From Bacteroidales bacterium (lineage in GTDB: Bacteria > Bacteroidota > Bacteroidia > Bacteroidales > UBA932), in the NCBI GenBank assembly GCA_024398105.1, contig JAKSJP010000007.1, positions 22,522 through 86,521 on the forward strand: DNA of 64,000 nt. The letters are read 5' to 3'. Below are positions 41,967-51,149 of the stretch, piece after piece. Within the stretch, counting starts at the first letter, position 1; each line of letters begins with the position of its first letter. The notes under the pieces are model-generated. The model was not told the DNA's origin, ran no database searches, and saw only the letters and a list, made by a program, of their open reading frames with translations. Both the position numbers and the translations under genes were made by a program.

Positions 41967-43274
41967 ATGATCCACAATCCCCAAATCGAGTGCATGTCCA
42001 GGGAGGACATGACCAAGCTCCAGAGCGAGCGTCTTGTCAAACTGGTGAAGACCTGTTACGAAAAGTCAGATTTCTACCGTCGTAAGATGGACGAGATGGG
42101 TGTGAAGCCGGAAGACATCAAGGACATCAAGGACATCGTCAAGCTTCCTTTCACCACCAAGACCGACCTTCGTGATGAGTATCCGTTCGGACTTCAGGTA
42201 GTTCCTCAGTCAGAAGTCGTCAGAATTCACGCTTCAAGCGGTACTACCGGTAAGCCGGTGGTCGATACATATACAAAGAATGACGTCGACAATTGGGCTG
42301 AAGGCGTCGCACGAGTGATGGCTGCCGGCAACGTAGGTCCTGGCGACATTGTTCAGGTTTCTTATGGCTACGGTCTCTTCACAGGAGGTCTCGGTGCACA
42401 TGACGGAGCAGCCAAGCTCGGTGCTTGCCAGCTTCCTACATCGGCCGGCAACACAGAGAAGCAGATCATGCTCATGCAGGACTTCGGCTCGACCGCTCTC
42501 GCATGTACTCCTTCATATGCTCTCCGTCTTGCTGAGGCCATCCACCAGAGCGACAAGGTGTCTATCGACAACATGAAGCTCCGTGTAGGTTTCTTCGGCG
42601 CTGAACCTTGGACAGAGGGCATGCGCAAGGAACTTCAGGAGAAGCTCCATATCGAGGCTTTTGATATCTACGGCTTGACAGAGATGAGCGGCCCTGGTGT
42701 CGGTGGTGAGTGTGAAATGCATGACGGAACCCATCTCTGGGAGGATATGTTCTATCCTGAGATCATCAATCCTGACACTCTCGAGCCAGTTGCTCCCGGT
42801 GAGTTCGGTGAGCTCGTGTTCACATCTCTCTGCAAAGAGGCCATGCCTATCATCCGCTACCGTACACGTGACCTTACACGACTCATCTACGAGCCTTGCA
42901 AGTGCGGCCGTACAGCTGTCAGGATGGACAGGATCCTCGGACGTTCGGACGATATGCTCATCATCCGTGGTGTCAATGTATTCCCTTCTCAGATCGAGAC
43001 CGTACTCACAGAGTTCCCTGCTTTCCAGCCATACTACTTCATCACGGTGGACCGCGTAAGCAACGAGGATACCTTCGATCTCGACGTCGAGCTCCGTCTA
43101 GAGTTCTTCAGCAACGACCCTGCCAAGCAGATGCCGTTCATGAAGCCTCTATATGACAGGATCGTCAGCCTCGTAGGTATCAGACCTAACATCCACATCC
43201 TGCCTCCAGGAGCGATCGCACGTTCGGAGGGTAAGGCAAAGCACGTTCTCGACAAGAGAAATTTCAAGAACTAA
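41967..43274 (+). CDS. paaK: Phenylacetate-CoA ligase
   Basis: A 435-residue AMP-forming acyl-CoA ligase of the PaaK type. Visible motifs include the P-loop-like HASSGTTGKP, the YGLTEMSGPGVGGECE motif and the C-terminal hinge GRSDDMLIIRGVNVFPSQIE. PaaK activates phenylacetate with CoA and ATP. Beside iorAB and an aminotransferase it could work with aryl-acetyl-CoA from aromatic amino acids. It could re-activate free aryl acetates for reductive IOR-driven amino acid synthesis, or handle the CoA ester in the fermentative direction. Direction is not decided by sequence. Length is normal. Confidence 0.93.
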   Translation: MIHNPQIECMSREDMTKLQSERLVKLVKTCYEKSDFYRRKMDEMGVKPEDIKDIKDIVKLPFTTKTDLRDEYPFGLQVVPQSEVVRIHASSGTTGKPVVDTYTKNDVDNWAEGVARVMAAGNVGPGDIVQVSYGYGLFTGGLGAHDGAAKLGACQLPTSAGNTEKQIMLMQDFGSTALACTPSYALRLAEAIHQSDKVSIDNMKLRVGFFGAEPWTEGMRKELQEKLHIEAFDIYGLTEMSGPGVGGECEMHDGTHLWEDMFYPEIINPDTLEPVAPGEFGELVFTSLCKEAMPIIRYRTRDLTRLIYEPCKCGRTAVRMDRILGRSDDMLIIRGVNVFPSQIETVLTEFPAFQPYYFITVDRVSNEDTFDLDVELRLEFFSNDPAKQMPFMKPLYDRIVSLVGIRPNIHILPPGAIARSEGKAKHVLDKRNFKN

Positions 43275-43298
43275 AAGAAACTTATCTCGAGATAATCA

Positions 43299-44609
43299 AT
43301 GAAATTGTTCTCAGAAGAAATGGTCAGTGAGGCGGCGAGGGTCAACCACGTCGCCGATCTGTCTCATGCAACCATAGGCGAGACGCTTCTCGTCGCACAG
43401 TATCTTGAGGAAAAGACGGGAATCCCTTTCATCCGTATGGACCAGGGCAGCCCTGGACTTCCTGCCAACCGCTACGGAATCGAGGCTGAGAAGGCCGCTC
43501 TCGACAGGGGAGTCGGCAGCCAGTATCCTCCTGCCGCAGGCGTGAAGGAAGTGAAGGAAGCTGCTTCTCAGTTCGTGAAGGCATTCATAGATATAGATAT
43601 CTCACCTCGCTCATGCATTCCTACAGTGGGAAGCGTGGCAGGCAGCTTCGGCTCTTTCATCGTCTGCTGCCAGAGAGATCCACAGAAGAACAAGGTGCTC
43701 TTCATCGACCCTGGATTCCCTATCCAGAAGAGCCAGCTGAGAGTCCTCGGCATCGAGTGGAAGGAGTTCGACATCTATCCGTACAGAGGCGAGGCGCTTA
43801 GAGCCAAGCTTGAGGAGGAACTTGCCGCTGACGATATCGCTGCGATCATCTACTCGAACCCTAACAATCCTGCATGGATCTCCCTCGAGGAAGATGAACT
43901 CCGTATCATCGGTGAACTTGCGACCAGGCACGATGCGATCGTGCTCGAGGACCTTGCGTACTTCGCAATGGACAACAGGCGTGACCTGTCACATCCATAT
44001 GAAGCACCGTATGTCCGTACTGTCGCAAGATATACGGACAACTATATGCTGATGCTGTCGTCGTCCAAGATATTCTCGTACGCCGGTCAGCGAATGGCGC
44101 TTGTCTGCATAAGCGACAAGCTCTATGAGCGACATTTCCCGGCCCTGGGACAGAGGTACCATGATACCGGAATATACGGACCTACCTTCGTGGCATCCAT
44201 CCAGTATATGATCACTTCCGGATGTACGGCTTCGACCCAGTACGGCTATGCAGAGATGCTCCGTCTCAGCTGCGAGGGCAAGATCAATTTCGTCGAGGAT
44301 ACCAGGGAATATACCGTCAGGGCTCAGAAGATGAAGAAGATCTTCTGCGACAACGGCTTCGGGATCACCTATCCTAAGGACGTGACCGAGGAGATCGGAG
44401 ACGGATTCTTCTTCTCTCTCTCTTATCCAGGAATGTCTGGTTCCGAACTTGTCAAGGAACTCATCCACTACGGCGTCTCAAGCATCAACCTCGATACGAC
44501 AGGAAGTCTTCAGCAGGGCGTACGTGCGTGTACGAGCCGTATGCGTGATGAACTCTATGAGGTCCTTGATGAGAGGATGAGACAGTTCAAGGCGGACCAT
44601 CCGTTCTGA
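43299..44609 (+). CDS. Class I/II PLP-dependent aminotransferase (probably aromatic)
   Basis: A 436-residue fold-type I aminotransferase. The PLP lysine is in SSSKIFSYAGQRMALV, with IIYSNPNNPAWISLE and VLEDLAYFAMD holding the cofactor-binding Asn and Asp/Tyr positions; the C-terminal Arg for the substrate carboxylate is probably in RACTSRMRDE. In this operon it is expected to convert Phe, Tyr or Trp to the aryl pyruvate used by IorAB, or the reverse. Exact amino acid specificity cannot be read from sequence. It lies 25 bp after paaK. Confidence 0.88.
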   Translation: MKLFSEEMVSEAARVNHVADLSHATIGETLLVAQYLEEKTGIPFIRMDQGSPGLPANRYGIEAEKAALDRGVGSQYPPAAGVKEVKEAASQFVKAFIDIDISPRSCIPTVGSVAGSFGSFIVCCQRDPQKNKVLFIDPGFPIQKSQLRVLGIEWKEFDIYPYRGEALRAKLEEELAADDIAAIIYSNPNNPAWISLEEDELRIIGELATRHDAIVLEDLAYFAMDNRRDLSHPYEAPYVRTVARYTDNYMLMLSSSKIFSYAGQRMALVCISDKLYERHFPALGQRYHDTGIYGPTFVASIQYMITSGCTASTQYGYAEMLRLSCEGKINFVEDTREYTVRAQKMKKIFCDNGFGITYPKDVTEEIGDGFFFSLSYPGMSGSELVKELIHYGVSSINLDTTGSLQQGVRACTSRMRDELYEVLDERMRQFKADHPF

Positions 44610-44638
44610 TGCAGGTCCGGTCTTAATCTACGATTCAG

Positions 44639-45052
44639 ATGAAACTGATTGATTTTCTCAATACGAATGACCGTTTCGCGGCTTCGATAGGCGCACAGCT
44701 TACCGAGGTCCGCGAAGGTTATGCACGTGCTGAACTCGATGTGGCTGAGAATCATATCAATGGCGCGGGAGTCTGTCAGGGCGGTGTCTACTATACTCTT
44801 GCGGACCTGACCTTCGCTGCGGTTTCCAACAGCCGTGGAGTGATTACCCTTGGCATCTCGAACACTATCACCTTCCTCAAGTCAGCAAAGCTTGGCGACC
44901 ATCTTGTCGCGGAATGTATCGAGGTCCAGGACCATCACCGTCTCCCGTACTGCGACATAAAGGTCAGCACTTCCGACGGTACGCTCGTCGCTGTGATGAC
45001 CGGTCTGGCCTACAGGACCAGGAATCCGCTTGAGGTGGATTCTCTGATGTAA
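44639..45052 (+). CDS. PaaI-type hotdog thioesterase
   Basis: A 137-residue single hotdog-fold acyl-CoA thioesterase. The active-site helix reads NHINGAGVCQGGVYYTLADLTFA, with the Asn, Gly and Asp of the PaaI/YbgC-type site, and the last strand contains LVAVMTGLAYR. In this operon it probably releases CoA from phenylacetyl-CoA or another aryl-acetyl-CoA, freeing CoA and excreting the aryl acetate. That completes a route from aromatic amino acid to aryl acetate. It is the last gene of the five; no strong terminator is visible in the following 60 bp. Confidence 0.87.
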   Translation: MKLIDFLNTNDRFAASIGAQLTEVREGYARAELDVAENHINGAGVCQGGVYYTLADLTFAAVSNSRGVITLGISNTITFLKSAKLGDHLVAECIEVQDHHRLPYCDIKVSTSDGTLVAVMTGLAYRTRNPLEVDSLM

Positions 45053-45103
45053 AATATTCATAAAATATTCAGCTGTTTTGTCATTTTTTTTAAGTGGCGC
45101 CGC

Positions 45104-45134
45104 TTTTATATTCAATTTATTGGATGTAAATTTG
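45104..45134 (+). promoter_or_regulatory. Promoter of the surface lipoprotein gene cluster
   Basis: TTTT (45104-45107), a 19-bp spacer and TAAATTTG (45127-45134), giving a leader of about 70 nt before the ATG at 45211. Confidence 0.6.
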
Positions 45135-45210
45135 CGCGCCCCAAATAGGTTTCAGTCTTTAATGAAGATTGTCGTCCTGTTTATCTTTTATAAACTTAGG
45201 TTATATTTTT

Positions 45211-47649
45211 ATGACAAAACATTTCTCGCTGATGGCTCTTCTGGCATCAGCCCTTGTTATGGTAGCCTGCGGCGGTAAAGAACCTGCCCCGGAGGGACCG
45301 ACCACTGATAAGGACCCTTCCCTCTCGATTGATTCACAGATGACTATCGATGGAAAATCAGGTACTTATACTATTCCTTTCCAGCTTGAGAATCCTGTTT
45401 CCGGCACTTCAGTCAAGACTTCGACTGAGTGTGACTGGGTGTTTGCTCTCCATGCAGAGACAGATAAGCTGATGTTCAAGGTGTCCAACAACTTAGGCGC
45501 TACCCGTACTGCTGACATCAATGTCACATATGGTGCGGACATCAAGAAGACAGTCTCTCTTACTCAGGAGCGCTTCGTGTTCGGATCGTTTGACATGGAG
45601 GTCAAGGACGTAAGGGCAAGGGCAGCCAAGCTCATCATCACTCCAAAGGGCTATAAGGGCAACTATTTCTTCGAGATCCTGTCTAAGTCCAGGGTAGATG
45701 AACTCAATGCTCTTGACCTGTATTCAATCGGCGACAAGGAATATGGCAATGCATTGGCCAAGGATGACCTTGAGTATCTCAAGGAGAGGGCTGCTGCTTC
45801 AAAGACCTCACTTGCGGATTTCCTTTCAGGCTATGCTGCAATGTATAAGGTTACTGAAAACGGAGAACCTCTTGAGATGGACTATACTGACCTCAGGGCA
45901 GGCAAGACATATTATGCTGTTGCATATGGTCTCGACCTTGAAGGAAAGCGTCAGACTGAGATCTGCCTGTTTGAGTTCACCACAGCCAGCACTACTGATA
46001 CAGACCTGACATTCGATGACATGATCTCAAATGTCACCCAGAACAGTGCCCGTATCACCATCACTCCATCCAACGACGTCGATACATATTATTGGACATA
46101 TGCGAGCCAGACTGATATGGCTACACTCTCTCTTGAAGAGATCATGGATCATATGACCAAGAATATCATCGAGGCTGCAAGTATCTATGGTGTCCCTCTC
46201 AGCTCATACCTCAGCAAGGGAAAAGAGACATCTGACATCGAAGGCCTTTCAATGGGTACCAGCTACACCATCGTGGCATGGGGCCTTGACACCGAGGGAA
46301 ATCCTACGACCAAGCCTCAGCAGCTCAGTACCTTCAGGACAAAGACCAATGAGGTCACTGATGACTGTAAGTTCACTGTCGAGTTCCTCGAGATCGAGGA
46401 TATGGACGTCAAGCTCCAGGTAAATCCTACAAATGCATCGACACGCTACTATATTGCGGTAATCGATGAGAAGAGGTGCACGAACTACAATGATTACCAG
46501 ATGGTTCAGCGCGTCCTCAATATGGAGACCTCAAATCTTGAAAGAGGCGTCTATGGCACCGGCGTGACATGGGCGGATCATCCTGACCTGTTCACAGGAA
46601 CCCAGACAAAGTGGGCCCGTAGAGATCTTGGCTGGGAAGAATTGGAGCCTAATCATTCATACCGAGTATATGTGTTCGGTGTCGATAATGACGGCCATTG
46701 CACTACTGAGATATTCAGGAAGGACGTGCAGACAGCTGAGCCTCAACCTTCAGACATGACCTTTGAAGTTACCCTGAATCCGGAGGCTACATGGCACTAC
46801 GCCGTATTTGACATCAAGCCTTCAAACGAGGATGACTATTATATGCCATATCTCGTAAGGACCGCTGACCTTGACGCATATCGCTACAATGACGGTTCTC
46901 TCATGGAACGTGAGCTCATGGACAAGATCCGTGACGTCTATGAGGACGAGATCAGCCGGTATGTCTACAGAAAGACAAGGTCTATCGAGACTACATGGAC
47001 TTCGAATGAGCAGTACTCACTCATCCTCTTCGGATACTCTGGAACAAACACCACCCCGATGTATGAGTTCAAGTTCAAGTCTCCTGAGATTCCTTTCAAC
47101 AAGGCAAGCTGCGATATCAACTATACATACGAGCTCTTCAATGGCGACGACCTTGCTGACATGGCTCCTGAAATCTGGGAGAGCCACAGAGGTGACTGTG
47201 TGATGAGAGTCAGCATTACCGTTACCGGTGATCCTGCAAACTATTACTTCGGTCTCTGGCCGCCTAAGGAGAACTTCAAGACAACAGGCGGTATCGACCA
47301 TCTTATCACTCTCTGTCAGATGGACGTCCCTGGTGACAATATCATCAACAAGAAATACGGTGTGCTCATCCCTTGGTGGGGTGGTGCAAGCAAGGGAGTC
47401 TTCGAGACAGAAGAAGGCGAGGTCCTCGATGCAATGCCATGGAGTATCACAGCCTACGCTGAGGACGAGAACCACAACTATGGCCCTCTCCACTATGAGC
47501 TCTTCATTCCTGAAAAGAAGCCTGAGGATCAGGTCACAGGCAAGTATCATAAGGGTTACACCAAGGCATATGACTTCTGGTCATCTCCTTCAGCAACCAA
47601 TGTGAAGACACTTGTCATCGCTTCCCCAAAGGTTGAATTTAACAAATAA
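45211..47649 (+). CDS. Large surface lipoprotein with BACON-like and fibronectin III-like domains
   Basis: An 812-residue predicted lipoprotein: MTKHFSLMALLASALVMVAC is the signal, followed by GGKEPAPEGP. A BACON-like beta domain is likely at about residues 35-120 (VKTSTECDWVFALHAETD, then ATRTADINVTYG and VSLTQE). The rest is a series of beta-sandwich repeats with LRAGKTYYAVAYGLDLEGKR, MGTSYTIVAWGLDTEGNP and LEPNHSYRVYVFGVDNDG, each like a fibronectin III strand pair. There is no enzymatic motif. ATG 45211 opens the signal peptide. It is the first of four lipoprotein genes with short spacing. A role in binding host or dietary polymer is possible but unproven. Confidence 0.75.
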   Translation: MTKHFSLMALLASALVMVACGGKEPAPEGPTTDKDPSLSIDSQMTIDGKSGTYTIPFQLENPVSGTSVKTSTECDWVFALHAETDKLMFKVSNNLGATRTADINVTYGADIKKTVSLTQERFVFGSFDMEVKDVRARAAKLIITPKGYKGNYFFEILSKSRVDELNALDLYSIGDKEYGNALAKDDLEYLKERAAASKTSLADFLSGYAAMYKVTENGEPLEMDYTDLRAGKTYYAVAYGLDLEGKRQTEICLFEFTTASTTDTDLTFDDMISNVTQNSARITITPSNDVDTYYWTYASQTDMATLSLEEIMDHMTKNIIEAASIYGVPLSSYLSKGKETSDIEGLSMGTSYTIVAWGLDTEGNPTTKPQQLSTFRTKTNEVTDDCKFTVEFLEIEDMDVKLQVNPTNASTRYYIAVIDEKRCTNYNDYQMVQRVLNMETSNLERGVYGTGVTWADHPDLFTGTQTKWARRDLGWEELEPNHSYRVYVFGVDNDGHCTTEIFRKDVQTAEPQPSDMTFEVTLNPEATWHYAVFDIKPSNEDDYYMPYLVRTADLDAYRYNDGSLMERELMDKIRDVYEDEISRYVYRKTRSIETTWTSNEQYSLILFGYSGTNTTPMYEFKFKSPEIPFNKASCDINYTYELFNGDDLADMAPEIWESHRGDCVMRVSITVTGDPANYYFGLWPPKENFKTTGGIDHLITLCQMDVPGDNIINKKYGVLIPWWGGASKGVFETEEGEVLDAMPWSITAYAEDENHNYGPLHYELFIPEKKPEDQVTGKYHKGYTKAYDFWSSPSATNVKTLVIASPKVEFNK

Positions 47650-47661
47650 TTATACTGTACA

Positions 47662-50600
47662 ATGAGAAAAATTCTTTCTTCCCTCTGTATGGTCGGCATG
47701 CTCCTCTGCGCAGGTGCATGCTCTGATCCATATGATGATTCGGCTCTTGTAGGCCGAGTAGACTCCCTCGAGAAGGATGTCAATGAGCTCAAGACCATGG
47801 TCAACCAGCTCAACTCTAATGTGTCTGGTCTCCAGACTATCGTAAACGCGCTCCAGGACAAGAATTTCATCACATCTGTCGATGATGTGAAGGATTCAGA
47901 GACCGGTGCGGTCATCGGTTACACTATCCGTTTCTCTGACAACAAAGTGATCACTATCTATCACGGTGAGAAGGGTTCAAAGGGAGACAAAGGTGACAAG
48001 GGCGACAAGGGTGACAAGGGCGATACACCTGTCATCGGTGTAATCCTCGTCGGCGATGTCTATTACTGGACAATCGACGGCCAGCTCCTCAAGGATGCTG
48101 ACGGCAACTACATTCCTGCAACCGCTACTGACGGCAAGGACGGTGAGAACGGTAAGGATGGTGTGACTCCGCTCATCCGTATCAATGAGGGCAACTGGGA
48201 GGTATCTGTAGACAATGGTACCACATGGGAGATCCTCGGCCCTGCAAGCTCTTCATCAGATGCTCCTGTAGCAGTTGACGCTGTGTTCTCAGACGTAAAG
48301 GAGACCTCTGCAGGTGTTGTATTCACACTTGTTGACGGATCAAAGATCATGATCCCACGCGAGCAGGTATTCTCAGTCATCGTGGACAAGTCTCAGGTAT
48401 ATGACGTCGTTGCAGGCGCTTCTACCAAGATCCCTTACACTGTTACAGGTGGCGATGACGATACCGTAGTCGACGCTTTTGCTTCAGGCAACTGGTCTGC
48501 AGACGCAGTCGCAAAGAGCGCTTCTGAGGGTGAGATCGTAGTTTCTGTTCCTGCAGACGGTTCTGAGAATGGAAAGGTTCTCGTATATGCCGTAAACGGC
48601 AAGGGTAAGTCTGACATCAAGACTCTCAAGTTCGCTAAGGGAACCCTCGATATCGTAGCTCCTACCACAGTCGTAGCAGTTGAAGGCGCTGACATCAACG
48701 TCCCTGTGACAACCAACGTAGACTACACTGTATCAGTAGAGGCTGAGGCTGCATCATGGCTCTCAGTAGCCGTTACAAAGGCTGGCGCAGTCCGCAACGA
48801 GACCCTCGCCATCCACGTAGCAGCCAACAACACTCCATCTGAAAGGGTCGGTGCAATCAGCATCATCGATGCTATGGGCGCTACAGTCCAGACCATCTCA
48901 GTAAGCCAGGAGGCTGGTGAGTACAACGCACCTGTATTCGAGGGCGAGAGCTTCAAGAACTATGTCCTCAAGTACTACGACAAGGATAAGGACGGCGCTA
49001 TCAGCGCAGATGAGGCTGCAGCAGTCACCAGCATGTCTTTCTACGATCCTTCATACTACGGATCTGACGAAATCGCCAACTTTGCAGGTATCGAGGCATT
49101 CTTCAACCTCAAGAGCTTCACCTTCACTGCATCTTCTTACTCTGCAACAAAGTCTGCCTTTACAAGTGTAGACTTCACTAAGAACACAAAGCTCGAGAAG
49201 GTGGAGATCCTCTCGAAGAATGTCGAGGAGATCAAGGTCGCAGGCCTCAGCCAGCTTAACAAGCTTGTGATCTACAGCTGTAGCAATATCGAGTCCATCG
49301 ACCTCAGCGGCCTCAGCAACCTCGAGACCCTCACCGCTTATGGTACCGGTCTTACTTCAATCGATCTCAGCGGCTGTCCTAAGCTCAAGAACCTCGCTAC
49401 ATACAGCACCAAGATCGCTTCAATCGATCTCAGCTGCTGTCCAGAGCTTACAACCGTAAGCGTCGGTACAGAGAACCTTACAAGCGTCAATGTAGCTGGC
49501 TGCACCAAGATCAGCACTTTCTCTGTAAACAACTCTTCAAAGCTCACAACCCTGGATCTTCCAGTTCTTCCTGAGCTCAAGAGCGTTACTCTCGACTACA
49601 GCAAGATCACTGTCGCAGACTTCAGCAAGAGTCCTGCAATCACAAGCTTCAGCGCCAACAACTGCTCTGAGCTCACCCTGATTGATCTTTCTACAGCAAC
49701 CAAGCTCTCAAGCCTCAATGCCCAGCCATGTAACAAGCTTCAGGAGATCCGTCTCCCAGAGGGATGTGGTGTAAGCACAAGCTGGGTGACCGCCGGTTAC
49801 TGGAAGGAGGATGAGACCTACTTCACTGTCAAGTTCACCTATGTTCCTGTATCAGGTGGTGCGATCAGCGACTACGCTACAGTCATCACCGACGAGTATG
49901 CCCGCAAGGCAGTCCTCAGGGCATACGATGAGGACGGCAACGGCAAGCTCTCTGCAGAAGAGGCAGCAAAGGTGAAGTCTCTCGACCTCTCAGGTTACTA
50001 TCTCAAGGATGCTCAGTACCTCTCAGTATTCCCACTCGAGACTCTCAACCTTTCTGACAATCAGCTATCAAGCTTCGACGGTGCTGATTTCAAGTCACTC
50101 AAGAACCTTGACCTCAGCCACAACGTGCTCAGCTCAGTAGCACTTGGAAAGAACACAGTCCTCGAGACTCTCGACCTCAGCTACAACAAGCTTTCAGGTT
50201 CATACGGTTACAGCCAGATCGCTTATAACAAGATCAAGAATCTCAATGTCTCATACAACGAGGCTTTGAATTTCTCACCTTATCTCTTCAGCTCGCTGGA
50301 GGATCTTGATATGAGCTACACAGGAGTGACCAGCCTCTCTTCTATCTACAACTGTACTGTCCTCAAGTCTGTCAATGTTGCAGCAACCCCACTTAGCGGT
50401 GAGGTCAAGTTCAACTCAAACAACAAGCTTGAGACAATCAATATCGAGGACACCAAGATTGCAACTCTTGATGTATCAGGTCCTGTTACCAACAAGTCCC
50501 TCAAGAAGATCTACGCAGCTGGAAGCTCGCTCAACCTCGTGAAGGTCGGCACCGGCAACACTCTTGAAGAGGGCGTAATCGAGGGTGTAGAGAATGTTGT

Positions 50601-51141
50601 AATCCAGAATTTCGAGAGCCCTACCAAGGAGCTCGCAACCAATAAGTGGAACTACATCTCTGCCTTCACTCCAGGTGAGGGTGCAACATACGGCGACTTC
50701 ACTGTGAACTATGCTACCCAGACAAGCGGCTTCGTGATCGACGCAGGTTCATCTGCAACCATCACCTGTACAAAGGGTCGCAAGGTGGTTTCATTCTTCG
50801 CACTCGGTGTGAACGGTCCTGTTGAGCTTAAGCTCGAGAGAAGCTCTGACAAGCCTATCTATACAAACAGCACAGACTCTTCATATTATGGTGCAAGCTA
50901 CAAGTCAAGCGACGAGAACCCATTCACTGTAAAGGAGAACGAGTCAGCTACCAAGGACCAGTCAAGCTTCATCGTAAGCGGTAACGGAGAGTACCACTTC
51001 TTCAACCTCGGCAAGGCTTACTCTTCAGCTGAGGCAACAGATGAAGGCGAGACCATCACATTCTCAGTAGAGGGTGAGGCAGGTACCAAGGTCATCCTCC
51101 TCGGTATCAACCTCTCAAGCTACCGTGGAGATGACGAATAA
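47662..51141 (+). CDS. Giant surface lipoprotein: DUF4988/collagen-like, BACON, EF-hand and leucine-rich repeats
   Basis: A 1,159-residue lipoprotein (lipobox CAGAC). Order of modules: a coiled coil (about residues 25-75, RVDSLEKDVNELKTMVNQL), a DUF4988-like region with collagen-type G-x-K/D triplets (residues 102-121 and again near 155-170), and a BACON domain (about 330-415). Next come an EF-hand-like motif (YDKDKDGAISADEAAAV), about ten leucine-rich repeats of the form L-x-x-L-x-L-S-G-C-x-x-L, a second EF-hand-like motif (YDEDGNGKLSAEEAAKV), more LRRs, and a C-terminal beta domain (about 1000-1159). Such proteins are usually surface adhesins or glycan-binding proteins. It is 12 bp downstream of the previous lipoprotein gene and 8 bp upstream of a subtilase. 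Confidence 0.8.
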   Translation: MRKILSSLCMVGMLLCAGACSDPYDDSALVGRVDSLEKDVNELKTMVNQLNSNVSGLQTIVNALQDKNFITSVDDVKDSETGAVIGYTIRFSDNKVITIYHGEKGSKGDKGDKGDKGDKGDTPVIGVILVGDVYYWTIDGQLLKDADGNYIPATATDGKDGENGKDGVTPLIRINEGNWEVSVDNGTTWEILGPASSSSDAPVAVDAVFSDVKETSAGVVFTLVDGSKIMIPREQVFSVIVDKSQVYDVVAGASTKIPYTVTGGDDDTVVDAFASGNWSADAVAKSASEGEIVVSVPADGSENGKVLVYAVNGKGKSDIKTLKFAKGTLDIVAPTTVVAVEGADINVPVTTNVDYTVSVEAEAASWLSVAVTKAGAVRNETLAIHVAANNTPSERVGAISIIDAMGATVQTISVSQEAGEYNAPVFEGESFKNYVLKYYDKDKDGAISADEAAAVTSMSFYDPSYYGSDEIANFAGIEAFFNLKSFTFTASSYSATKSAFTSVDFTKNTKLEKVEILSKNVEEIKVAGLSQLNKLVIYSCSNIESIDLSGLSNLETLTAYGTGLTSIDLSGCPKLKNLATYSTKIASIDLSCCPELTTVSVGTENLTSVNVAGCTKISTFSVNNSSKLTTLDLPVLPELKSVTLDYSKITVADFSKSPAITSFSANNCSELTLIDLSTATKLSSLNAQPCNKLQEIRLPEGCGVSTSWVTAGYWKEDETYFTVKFTYVPVSGGAISDYATVITDEYARKAVLRAYDEDGNGKLSAEEAAKVKSLDLSGYYLKDAQYLSVFPLETLNLSDNQLSSFDGADFKSLKNLDLSHNVLSSVALGKNTVLETLDLSYNKLSGSYGYSQIAYNKIKNLNVSYNEALNFSPYLFSSLEDLDMSYTGVTSLSSIYNCTVLKSVNVAATPLSGEVKFNSNNKLETINIEDTKIATLDVSGPVTNKSLKKIYAAGSSLNLVKVGTGNTLEEGVIEGVENVVIQNFESPTKELATNKWNYISAFTPGEGATYGDFTVNYATQTSGFVIDAGSSATITCTKGRKVVSFFALGVNGPVELKLERSSDKPIYTNSTDSSYYGASYKSSDENPFTVKENESATKDQSSFIVSGNGEYHFFNLGKAYSSAEATDEGETITFSVEGEAGTKVILLGINLSSYRGDDE

Positions 51142-51149
51142 TCTCTACC

